DNA of 33,101 bases from Bacillota bacterium (GTDB lineage: Bacteria > Bacillota > UBA994 > PWPR01), in the NCBI GenBank assembly GCA_028280325.1, contig JANQLZ010000009.1, forward strand, positions 1 to 33,101, read 5' to 3'. Below are positions 7,884-15,924 of this stretch, one piece after another. The notes beneath the pieces were generated by a model. It was not told the origin of the DNA. It made no database searches and saw only the letters and a list, made by a program, of their open reading frames with translations. Position 1 is the stretch's first letter. Every line of letters begins with the position of its first letter. Made by a program: the position numbers and the translations under genes.

Positions 7884-8497
7884 TAGGGATTCTGCTCCTT
7901 TTCATAATCGATTGTAGTTGAAGGGCCATGTCCGGGATAGACAATGGTCTTACCAGGCAGTCGACATAGTTTTTTCAGAGAAGCCCTGATTTTATCCAGA
8001 TTGCCACCTGGCAGATCTACTCTGCCCATTGATTTTTTAAACAAGGTATCGCCACTGAATAAAACCCCCTGGTCATTATCATAAAGTGCAATACCCCCTT
8101 CAGTATGGCCCGGGGTAGCTATAACGCTCAGCTTTATCTCACCAATCTGAATTATATCACCCTCCGCCAGTAACCTGTCCGGCTCCGGCTGCTGGCCGTC
8201 AAGGCCCAGATAAATGGCAAAATTATCATCTATCTCTGTTAACATTGGGGCATCCTGGCTACTGATGGCTATCTGGCAACCATACTCCTCAACCAGTTTT
8301 TTATTGCCGGAAATATGATCGGCATGTCCATGGGTATTGATTATTAAACCCAAATTCAAGCCAAGTTTATTGACCTCAGTCATGATCTGGGAAACCCCTT
8401 CAGCGGGGTCAATTACTGCCGCCTGGCGGGTAGCTTTACAATATATAAGATAAGAATTAGTCGCCAGTTTACCATTAACTATTGTCTTAATTTCCAT
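7862..8497 (-). CDS. MBL-fold hydrolase, glyoxalase II-like
   Basis: A 211-aa metallo-beta-lactamase fold protein of the YcbL/glyoxalase II-like group. The first metal motif is THGHADH (55-61: H56, H58, D60, H61). Further ligands are H in ATPGHTEGG, D in LFSGDTLF and H in YPGHGP. The C-terminal substrate-binding domain of classical glyoxalase II (about 250 aa) is absent, which fits the short YcbL type. Genes of this type commonly follow dtd and relA in Clostridia, so the position is conserved. AGGAAG precedes the ATG. The natural substrate is unknown; thioester hydrolysis is the usual inference. Confidence 0.9.
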   Translation of the reverse strand: MEIKTIVNGKLATNSYLIYCKATRQAAVIDPAEGVSQIMTEVNKLGLNLGLIINTHGHADHISGNKKLVEEYGCQIAISSQDAPMLTEIDDNFAIYLGLDGQQPEPDRLLAEGDIIQIGEIKLSVIATPGHTEGGIALYDNDQGVLFSGDTLFKKSMGRVDLPGGNLDKIRASLKKLCRLPGKTIVYPGHGPSTTIDYEKEQNPYCQHGGL

Positions 8498-8509
8498 ATA
8501 CTCACTTCC

Positions 8510-8953
8510 TCAGCATAGACTGTCTACAATCAGGGTTACCGGCCCGTCGTTAATCGACATAATTTGCATATAAGCTCCAAACTGACCACTGGCTACTTTT
8601 AAGCCCTTCTTTTTTGCCTCAGCTACAAACTGTTGATACAACGCCAAGGCTTTTTCAGGGCTGGCGGCCTGGCTATAGCTGGGCCTCCGCCCCCTTTTGC
8701 AGTTACCATACAAAGTAAACTGCGAAACTATTAAAAGCTCACCTTCAACCTCGTGCACCGAAAGATTCATCTTTCCCTGATCGTCATTAAAAATTCTCAG
8801 GTTAATGACCTTGTCTACCAGCCATGGGATACTATCTTCAGTATCATCCTGGCTTATACCCAGCAAAATTAATAACCCGTTTTTTATCGCTCCGATAATT
8901 TCACCATCAACTGTAACACGGGCTTCTTTTACTCTTTGCACTACAGCTCTCAT
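8510..8953 (-). CDS. dtd: D-aminoacyl-tRNA deacylase
   Basis: Removes D-amino acids (and glycine mis-charged on tRNA-Ala) from tRNA, preventing their use in translation. The 147-aa length is standard. Both active-site signatures are present: SQFTLYG (77-83) and INDGPVT (134-140) with the Gly-cis-Pro motif, plus RRPSY. The start has GAGGTG six bases ahead. It lies 9 nt after relA and 12 nt before the MBL gene, the usual clostridial arrangement. Confidence 0.97.
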   Translation of the reverse strand: MRAVVQRVKEARVTVDGEIIGAIKNGLLILLGISQDDTEDSIPWLVDKVINLRIFNDDQGKMNLSVHEVEGELLIVSQFTLYGNCKRGRRPSYSQAASPEKALALYQQFVAEAKKKGLKVASGQFGAYMQIMSINDGPVTLIVDSLC

Positions 8954-8962
8954 TCAATCACC

Positions 8963-11107
8963 TCAGATTCTTCTCACTTGAGTAACATCCTGAATATTTT
9001 TTATTTTGTTAACAATGTTATTCAGTTGTTTAAGATTTAAAACATCGAGTGTTACATAGATTATTCCTCCCCTGGAATGGAGGGCAGAGATATTGACGTC
9101 GATGCTAGAAATTACTCCAAGTATATCATATATGGAACCGGGTTTATCCGAGGCTGTGATCTGGAGCGGTACCGGGTAGGTGTGTTGGGCATCCTCATCC
9201 CACATTACATCAATAAAACGCTCTACCTCATCTTTTTTAGAAAGCATATTGGGGCAGTCTATTCTGTGAATGGTTACCCCTTTTCCACGGGTAATATATC
9301 CTATAACCTGATCTCCCGGAATAGGATTGCAGCATCGGGCTAACTTCAGCAAAGCGTTACTGATTCCCTGTATTTCCACCCCCTGCGAAGGCAGTTCTAC
9401 AGGCTGTTCAGCTTCAATAATTTTTTCTATAATATCTTCGGGCTCGTATTTGTCTTTATAGTAATCGACCAGCTTATTTACTATGGCAGCAGCTGACTGG
9501 TTGCCATAACCGATAGCGGCCAGCAGATCATCAAACGAGATGTAGTTAAAATCCTCTAACAGATAGGCAATAAAATCATATTCTTTATTATTCAGCAGTA
9601 ATTTTGGCTCGTAATCAGTCTTTTTAATTTCATTGATCAGCATCTCCTGGCCCTGCTCAATATGCTCCTCTCGCTGCTCTCGCTTGAACCACTGGCGAAT
9701 TCGAGACCGGGCCGAAGACGTTTTGGCAATCTTGAGCCAATCCCGACTGGGGCCATGAACACTTTTTGAGGTTAAAATCTGGACAATATCTCCGGTCTTT
9801 AACTGATAGTCCAAGGAGACAATCGCTCCATTCACTTTGGCTCCGATACATCTGTTGCCAACCTCGGTATGTATCCGGTACGCAAAATCAATGGGTACAG
9901 CCCCTGAAGGGAGATCAATGACATCACCTTTTGGAGTAAAAACAAAGACCTGATCTGAAAATAAGTCTACTTTCAAGCTGTCCACAAACTCTTCTACGTC
10001 TTTAAGTTCCTGTTGGAACTCTATAACCTGGCGCAGCCAGGCCAGTTTTGAGTCGAAACTGTTCTGCTGATTTACACCTTCTTTGTACTTCCAATGGGCC
10101 GCAATCCCGTATTCGGCAGTGTGGTGCATTGCCTCTGTTCTAATCTGAATTTCAACAGGCTCTTTGCGCAGGCCAATAACAGTAGTATGAAGTGACTGAT
10201 ACATATTCGGCTTCGGCATGGCAATATAGTCTTTAAATCTGCCCGGCAAGGGCGTCCACATGGTGTGCACAACTCCCAATGCCCCATAACAATCCTTAAC
10301 CGTTTCAACCACAATTCTAACAGCTGTCAAATCGTAGATTTCATCAAATGTCTTTTGCTTATCCATCATTTTTTTATAAATGCTGTAAAAATGCTTCGGC
10401 CGTCCTTTGATATCAGCAATAATATTGACCTCTTTCAGCTTGAACTTCAAAGTACTGATGACCTCGTTGACAAAATCCTCTCGTTCTGAACGTTTTTTAT
10501 CGATCAGGTGCCTGATTTCCCGATATTTCTCCGGTTTAAGATATCGCAAAGACTGATCCTCAAGCTCAGACTTTAAAAAATTCATTCCCAGTCTATTAGC
10601 CAAAGGAGCATAAATTTCCAGGGTCTCTTTAGCTACGCGAAGCTGTTTTTCTCTGGAAACACAATTGAGAGTGCGAATGTTATGAAGCCTGTCAGCAAGC
10701 TTTATAATAACAACTCTGATATCGCTGGCCATAGCTAAAAACATTTTGTGAAGGTTATGGGCCTGCTGCTGAGTCCTTGTTTTTTCTTTAATTCTGGTTA
10801 ACTTTGTGACCCCGTCAACTAACAGGGCAATGTTAGCACCAAACTCTTTTTTTATCTTTTCGACCGAGATTGCTGAGTCCTCAATAACATCATGAAGTAA
10901 ACCTGCAACTATGGTTTCAAAATCCATCTCTAAATTCTCCGCCAGCAGACTTGCAACCTGCAGAGGATGAGATATGTAAGGTTCACCGCTTTCCCGAACT
11001 TGATCCTGATGAGCCTTAACCGCCATAGTATAGGCTTTTTTCAGCAAAGCTAATTGCTGTTCACTGAGTTTAAATTTTATTTTACTAATCATTGTGGCTA
11101 AATCCAC
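8963..11107 (-). CDS. relA: Bifunctional (p)ppGpp synthetase/hydrolase Rel
   Basis: The stringent-response enzyme, making and degrading (p)ppGpp. Domain order in 714 aa: HD hydrolase (about 20-190, with ISHPLQ and the HDVIED metal motif at 72-77), nucleotidyltransferase synthetase (about 230-350, with GRFKDYIAMPKPNMYQS), TGS (about 385-445, DQVFVFTPKGDVIDLPSG), a helical/zinc-finger region with CCNPIPGD, and a C-terminal ACT domain (about 640-714). The RxKD motif and intact HD residues mark the bifunctional Gram-positive type. The start is GTG with a perfect AAGGAGG six bases upstream, stronger than most sites in this run, suggesting good independent initiation. Gap to apt is 11 nt. Confidence 0.97.
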   Translation of the reverse strand: MDLATMISKIKFKLSEQQLALLKKAYTMAVKAHQDQVRESGEPYISHPLQVASLLAENLEMDFETIVAGLLHDVIEDSAISVEKIKKEFGANIALLVDGVTKLTRIKEKTRTQQQAHNLHKMFLAMASDIRVVIIKLADRLHNIRTLNCVSREKQLRVAKETLEIYAPLANRLGMNFLKSELEDQSLRYLKPEKYREIRHLIDKKRSEREDFVNEVISTLKFKLKEVNIIADIKGRPKHFYSIYKKMMDKQKTFDEIYDLTAVRIVVETVKDCYGALGVVHTMWTPLPGRFKDYIAMPKPNMYQSLHTTVIGLRKEPVEIQIRTEAMHHTAEYGIAAHWKYKEGVNQQNSFDSKLAWLRQVIEFQQELKDVEEFVDSLKVDLFSDQVFVFTPKGDVIDLPSGAVPIDFAYRIHTEVGNRCIGAKVNGAIVSLDYQLKTGDIVQILTSKSVHGPSRDWLKIAKTSSARSRIRQWFKREQREEHIEQGQEMLINEIKKTDYEPKLLLNNKEYDFIAYLLEDFNYISFDDLLAAIGYGNQSAAAIVNKLVDYYKDKYEPEDIIEKIIEAEQPVELPSQGVEIQGISNALLKLARCCNPIPGDQVIGYITRGKGVTIHRIDCPNMLSKKDEVERFIDVMWDEDAQHTYPVPLQITASDKPGSIYDILGVISSIDVNISALHSRGGIIYVTLDVLNLKQLNNIVNKIKNIQDVTQVRRI

Positions 11108-11118
11108 AGTAATCCTCC

Positions 11119-11640
11119 TTAGTACTGAATTAATGATTTAACCTGATAAGGAGCCAGCAATTCTCTTCCATTTAAAAATTGCAGTTCAATCAAAAATCCA
11201 ACCCCAACAATATTACCACCCATTTTTTCTACCAGCTTTACTGTTGCTGCGGCTGTTCCACCTGTGGCTAACAGGTCATCGGCCACTAATACCTTTTGTC
11301 CCGGCTTGATTGCATCTCGATGCATCTGCAGCTTGTTTGACCCATATTCCAAGTCATATTCAATAGTTTCAGTAGCAGCCGGAAGTTTTCCCGGCTTACG
11401 CACCGGTATAAATCCAGTGCCTAAAACATAGGCCAATGGAGCCCCTACGATAAAGCCTCTCGCTTCCGGACCCACTATTAAATCTATCTCATGCTTATAG
11501 TATTCTTTGGCCAACAGATCAATAGCTGCCTTGAATGCAACTTTATTTTGCAATATGGTGGTTATGTCTTTAAAACAAATCCCGGCTTTGGGAAAGTCCA
11601 TAACCTCTCTGATCTGAGCCTTTAACTGATTACTATTCAT
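11119..11640 (-). CDS. apt: Adenine phosphoribosyltransferase
   Basis: Converts adenine and PRPP to AMP in purine salvage. The 173-aa protein carries the PRPP-binding motif VLVADDLLATGGTA (117-130) and GPEARGFI (58-65), both typical of bacterial Apt. Its ATG shares one base with the recJ stop (TAATG), with GAGGGGG upstream, so it is probably translated partly by reinitiation. The recJ-apt-relA order is common in Bacillota and links purine salvage with (p)ppGpp metabolism. Confidence 0.97.
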   Translation of the reverse strand: MNSNQLKAQIREVMDFPKAGICFKDITTILQNKVAFKAAIDLLAKEYYKHEIDLIVGPEARGFIVGAPLAYVLGTGFIPVRKPGKLPAATETIEYDLEYGSNKLQMHRDAIKPGQKVLVADDLLATGGTAAATVKLVEKMGGNIVGVGFLIELQFLNGRELLAPYQVKSLIQY

Positions 11641-14036
11641 TACTTGGTCCCCCTCAAATAATATTGTTGAATGCTTGTGCCCGAAGACAGTAAAAAGCTG
11701 TGTTCTGTTGAAGCTCTGTCAATGAGCGTGAGATAATTGAGATATGCAGCAGAGGTATTCAGCTCTACCTTACTTTTAAAACTGTTTAGCTGATAATAAA
11801 TCTCATCAATCTCATTCACTTTCCAGGTCAGAAAGCCTAATTGGGAAAATATCTGCAGCATTGTCAAAGCTAAAACTCCTGATTCATCCTCTGCTTTGCC
11901 CTGTATTTTATAATCAGCTATATTTAATTTATTTTTCTTTTCTCCTGCCAGAAAACGATAAAAATCTGAAAAATTCTTTCGATCAAGTTTTCTCCGGGCA
12001 ACTGTCTCCAGCTGCTGCAGAGAATCTATTTTATTATACAATAAGTGTAAGCAAATATCTTCTCCAACATTTGCCCTAAACAACTGCTGACGATTAAAAG
12101 GAATATCATAGCAAAAAATATGTTGACATTTCAAACCTTCAAGACTGTTGACTACAGTAAAACTATCGTTATTATAATATAATATTAAACCGCTGCCCAA
12201 AGGTCGAACATCGTTTTCAATGTATTCTTTAAACCTGCCATACTTTTTGCCAAAGAATAGTATGGCTGATGAGTACTGGTCCGTGAAAAACTTACTGATA
12301 TAACTATCTTTATTTTTCAGCCCTCTGTGATCAGCCAGCTCACCAAAACCGTTCCTGCGAATAGCTTTACCGATAATATTTAAAGTAATTTTGTCTCGCC
12401 AGCTGTTCTCTTCAACCGTGCCAATAATATCAACTACCTCACCTTCAGCTACACCTAAATCAGGTCTTTGCCAAAACAGACAGTCTATTTGGCGGTCATG
12501 CTGCCTCAATACCAGTTTAGTATGTTTCTGCTGACCAATAGGCAATACCTGTTTAACCTCCACCCCTTTAAACAGAATCTTAGGTGTTGGATTGCCAATC
12601 CCAAAAGGTTTAAGCTTTTTCAGTTCCTGCACAGTGAAATTATTTATCTCAGGGAGTGTAGCTTCAATATCTGCTGAGATTTTTGGAAGCAAGTCTTCTG
12701 TTGAGCAACTGCTGGCTATGTCCTGGCTCAGCTTTTGGTGCAGTACTGCCATATTTTCAGGCGGCAATGACAGGCCGGCTGCCATAAAATGACCGCCAAA
12801 GCCCGATAGCAGTTCACTGTAATTGCTCAATAATTGATGTAAATGGACACATTCGATGCTCCTGCCACTGCCCTTAATTAATTCTTGCTCTTGGCCCAGA
12901 AGAATAACAGGTCGGTAATATTTTTCAACCAACTTTGAAGCGACTATCCCCAGTACTCCATGATGCCAGTCTTCTTTATAAAGCATAATAAAATTCTTAT
13001 TACTATTTCGCTCATTTTCCAGCATGGCAATTGCTTCGGTTTCAATTCTTTTTTCTATATTTCTTCTTTTCTCATTGAGATTATCTAGTTGAACAGCTAA
13101 TTCAACAGCCCTTTCATCATTATCAGTCAACAGTATTTCTAAAGAGTTCCCAGCGGTTCCCAGCCTGCCGCCAGCATTTAATCTGGGTGCTATCCGATAA
13201 CCGATATGGCTGCAGGTAATTTCCTGACCAGCAATTTTACTGATATTGATCAGGGCGTTTAAGCCTGCTAAACTAACTGATTTATTAATATTTCTTAATC
13301 CGAGGCTGACAATAGTTCTATTTTCTCCAATTAAAGGAACAATATCAGCTACTGTCCCAATAGCAGTCAAAACCAAATGGCCGCTCATAATTTCTGTGGC
13401 TTTTTGCTGCCCATAATAGCTGGTCAGCAGAGCCTGGCATACTTTAAACACCACTCCCACCCCAGCCAGTTCACTGTTCGGGTAGCAGTCATCGTGTCTT
13501 TTGGGATTGACAACCGCTACTGCCGGAGGAATTTTTTCGGCTGGTAAATGATGATCTGTGACAATGACATCCAGGCCATTTTCCATGGCATATTCTACCT
13601 CACTACAGCTGGTAATACCACAATCTACAGTAATCAGTAAATCATAATCTGCGCAAAGGCTTTTTATGGCAGCTAAGTTAACACCATAGCCTTCCTTCAT
13701 TCTATCAGGAATATAGTAATCAATATCGCACCCTAATGTTGCTAACACTTTTTTCAGCACAGCAATCGAGGTGATGCCATCTACATCATAGTCCCCGTAA
13801 ACCACAATGCGCTGTTTCGCTGTTACTGCCTGGGTAATTCTGTTTACAGCGGTATCCATATCCGATAGTAAAAATGGATCATGCAGGCTGGCCAGTGAAG
13901 GGTTGAGAAATTGTGCCACCTCTTCCTCAAAACCTCTGCCATAAACAATTTTCCTGGCCAATGAATAGAATTGTCGATATGAATCTGTATGATTTTCTTT
14001 TAATCTCCAAAGATATTTGTTTAAACTGTCAACCAT
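11640..14036 (-). CDS. recJ: Single-stranded-DNA exonuclease RecJ
   Basis: A 5'-3' ssDNA exonuclease of the DHH/DHHA1 family used in recombination and mismatch or base-excision repair. Counting from the ATG at 14036 (798 aa): DYDVDG at 82-87, VDCG at about 137-140, DHH at 161-163, and GGHFMAAG of DHHA1 at about 410-417. A C-terminal region of about 230 residues beyond the OB fold is the extra domain found in Bacillota RecJ. A TTG at 14066 would add ten residues, but GGGAGTGAG sits well before the ATG and MVDSLNKYLWRL resembles family N-termini, so I choose the ATG. It heads the twelve-gene run; secDF, often upstream in relatives, is absent. Confidence 0.95.
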   Translation of the reverse strand: MVDSLNKYLWRLKENHTDSYRQFYSLARKIVYGRGFEEEVAQFLNPSLASLHDPFLLSDMDTAVNRITQAVTAKQRIVVYGDYDVDGITSIAVLKKVLATLGCDIDYYIPDRMKEGYGVNLAAIKSLCADYDLLITVDCGITSCSEVEYAMENGLDVIVTDHHLPAEKIPPAVAVVNPKRHDDCYPNSELAGVGVVFKVCQALLTSYYGQQKATEIMSGHLVLTAIGTVADIVPLIGENRTIVSLGLRNINKSVSLAGLNALINISKIAGQEITCSHIGYRIAPRLNAGGRLGTAGNSLEILLTDNDERAVELAVQLDNLNEKRRNIEKRIETEAIAMLENERNSNKNFIMLYKEDWHHGVLGIVASKLVEKYYRPVILLGQEQELIKGSGRSIECVHLHQLLSNYSELLSGFGGHFMAAGLSLPPENMAVLHQKLSQDIASSCSTEDLLPKISADIEATLPEINNFTVQELKKLKPFGIGNPTPKILFKGVEVKQVLPIGQQKHTKLVLRQHDRQIDCLFWQRPDLGVAEGEVVDIIGTVEENSWRDKITLNIIGKAIRRNGFGELADHRGLKNKDSYISKFFTDQYSSAILFFGKKYGRFKEYIENDVRPLGSGLILYYNNDSFTVVNSLEGLKCQHIFCYDIPFNRQQLFRANVGEDICLHLLYNKIDSLQQLETVARRKLDRKNFSDFYRFLAGEKKNKLNIADYKIQGKAEDESGVLALTMLQIFSQLGFLTWKVNEIDEIYYQLNSFKSKVELNTSAAYLNYLTLIDRASTEHSFLLSSGTSIQQYYLRGTK

Positions 14037-14276
14037 GTTCTCACTCCCGGATGAAAATAAACTCAACTCTCGTCCTTAATTTATTACAGGCACAGGCTGA
14101 AAAATAGAATGCTTTTTCAGCCTGGCAGATGCCTAAAAAATTGATGGCAAAAAGTTGCATATATTATTTAGCATAAATTTTAAAACAGTGTATTGCATAC
14201 ACTGTTTTATTATCGGTAGACACGATTGCTACCTAAATAGCTATTTATAATTTCACCATAAAAGTGAGTATTCCTG
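14037..14276. other. Intergenic region with two hairpins upstream of recJ
   Basis: No gene is seen in these 240 bases. Two strong inverted repeats lie here. One (14093-14124) pairs CAGGCTGAAAAA with TTTTTCAGCCTG, twelve perfect pairs around eight bases, but no T-run follows on either strand. The other (14181-14209) is listed as a terminator. The recJ promoter should be here on the minus strand; the DNA is AT-rich, but I cannot choose a convincing -35/-10 pair. Confidence 0.5.
14181..14209 (-). terminator. Hairpin terminator after the VWA gene
   Basis: TAAAACAGTGTAT and ATACACTGTTTTA form 13 perfect pairs around TGC. It lies about 70 bases past the stop of the VWA gene. The 3' arm ends in TTTTA on both strands, so it may work in both directions, although the T-run is short. 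Confidence 0.6.
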
Positions 14277-15923
14277 CTATATCTGCTTTATTCTCTCATG
14301 TTCTCTCCTGAATATTTGCAGCAAAACATCTTCCTTTAAATCTTTTGTGATAAACAGTTTTCCACCGCCAGCTGCAGCTATTTTTTTCATAATATGTTTG
14401 TTGGGTTCAACCCCCACACAGGTAAACTTGATTTGGTCACTTTTCAGTTTTGATGCAGCCATTCTAGCCTCAGTGACTGGACTGTCACCATACCTCGATA
14501 CTGTTGGTACTCCATCACTGATCAATACTACTTCAGCATGATACATAGCCGTGCTTTTCAGATAATCATAGGATAACTCCAGACCTTCAGCCAGTGGAGT
14601 AAGTCCAAAAGGCTTAAGCTTCTCAATAGTCTTTAACAATTGATGCCTGTTTCTGGTGAAGGGGCGCTGTAGCTTGGTGTTATTTTCCTGCACGCTTATT
14701 ATGGCAACCTTATCCCGTGACCATGACAACAGCCGATCTACCAAAATACCAGCAGCCTTTATTCTGGCCCCTTTCATACTTGCACTGCAATCAAATAGAA
14801 AGATAAAATTTCGATATGACTGTCGCGGCTTTTGATAATAGCGAAGATCGCTTTCATTAAAACTAAAACCTCGCCTGAAATTTTCTTGACTAAAATTTCT
14901 GATTAAAGCATTTTTGACGGTTTTAGTTACTGCCAGTGCCCCACCTGATTCACCTGCAAAGTTGTTCTTAGAACGATAAGAGTTAGTATATTGTAAAGAG
15001 TTGTCAACAACCGTGTAGTCGCTGTAATGTTTTACTGCTTTAGTATTTGTTGAAAATATCTGTTTTGTGCCAATCATCTGATCGATATTTTTATTTTTCT
15101 GGTTCCCGGTTTCGGTTCTAAATTTAGATTTAAACTTATCTCTGATATCCTCGATCGAGTCATAGTGATAACCCAGATCAAAGGAGTTTACTGCCAGATT
15201 ATCCCATTCGGCAGTTATAATACTGTAGTCCTGCAGCGAGGACAGTAGCTGGTCCAGATCAATGTTGTTTTGACTGTCGCTGCTGTTTTTAATTTTTTTA
15301 TGGAGCATGGTATCAGTTGGAGATTCAAAATCCTCGCTTACACTCTTAAAAACACTTCTTTTTTCATAAGTTATGCTCTTAAGCCTAATCAGTTTTAAGC
15401 CCTGTGCTAAAATCGTTTTTTCAGCGGCGTGGACCAGATACATAATTAACCGATAATTGACCGGCTTTAGTAAGATGGTGATATGACAGTGGTTGAGATG
15501 GTTCTTTCTGATACTCTTGCCTTTACCGTGTCGGCCGCTGCCAGAAACCCGTCCACCTCCAGTTGCTGTCTGTATATCCGTATAGTCTGCCAGCCTTGCC
15601 TGGGCTATATCTGATAATTGTACAGGATAAAGCTGCTGATAGATTTTGATTTCGTTAACGATATTCTCAGCCAAATGCTGATGAGAAACATAGCCATTCT
15701 GATGAAAGACATCGATATGGACAATCTCATTGCGGTTGGAGCGTTTGTAAAAAAACTGCCCGGCATCTGCCTCAAAATTGACAAAAACATTGCCGTCAAA
15801 ATTAGAATTAATGCTGTGAACACAGGTGCTGGCCAGGGCTGTTTCACCGATGTACACAGCCCGTTTATTGATCAAAGTGCGGGTTAGAATTTCAAACTCT
15901 TGAGAGGTTACAGACGCTAACAT
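14277..15923 (-). CDS. VWA protein resembling Mg-chelatase subunit D C-terminus
   Basis: A 548-aa protein with a C-terminal von Willebrand A domain from about residue 370. The MIDAS metal site is complete: D378, S380 and S382 in FDCSASM, T442 in GLTPLAEGL, and D470 in LISDGVPT. The sequence around these (RIKAAGILVDRLLSWSRDKVAII) is close to the VWA domain of BchD/ChlD. Unlike BchD there is no AAA+ domain; the N-terminal 370 residues are of a type I do not recognise, with a Gly/Lys/His-rich patch at about 120-146. It starts one base after the stop of the AAA+ gene (TGATATG), so the two are translationally coupled and very likely form one complex. No porphyrin or corrin chelatase large subunit is nearby. 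The target is unknown. Confidence 0.8.
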   Translation of the reverse strand: MLASVTSQEFEILTRTLINKRAVYIGETALASTCVHSINSNFDGNVFVNFEADAGQFFYKRSNRNEIVHIDVFHQNGYVSHQHLAENIVNEIKIYQQLYPVQLSDIAQARLADYTDIQTATGGGRVSGSGRHGKGKSIRKNHLNHCHITILLKPVNYRLIMYLVHAAEKTILAQGLKLIRLKSITYEKRSVFKSVSEDFESPTDTMLHKKIKNSSDSQNNIDLDQLLSSLQDYSIITAEWDNLAVNSFDLGYHYDSIEDIRDKFKSKFRTETGNQKNKNIDQMIGTKQIFSTNTKAVKHYSDYTVVDNSLQYTNSYRSKNNFAGESGGALAVTKTVKNALIRNFSQENFRRGFSFNESDLRYYQKPRQSYRNFIFLFDCSASMKGARIKAAGILVDRLLSWSRDKVAIISVQENNTKLQRPFTRNRHQLLKTIEKLKPFGLTPLAEGLELSYDYLKSTAMYHAEVVLISDGVPTVSRYGDSPVTEARMAASKLKSDQIKFTCVGVEPNKHIMKKIAAAGGGKLFITKDLKEDVLLQIFRREHERIKQI

Positions 15924-15924
15924 A

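Noticed and set aside
7723..7944. Separate small gene across the MBL/hemZ junction
   Set aside because: It is a shadow frame within two recognised genes.
6726..8200. Frameshifted full-length hemZ
   Set aside because: The DNA upstream of the TTG codes for an intact MBL hydrolase with all metal ligands, leaving no room for the missing HemZ domain.
14037..14066. TTG start for recJ
   Set aside because: The ribosome site is weak and the ten extra residues do not resemble family N-termini; the ATG at 14036 has GGGAGTGAG.
14093..14124. Rho-independent terminator
   Set aside because: No T-run follows the hairpin on either strand.
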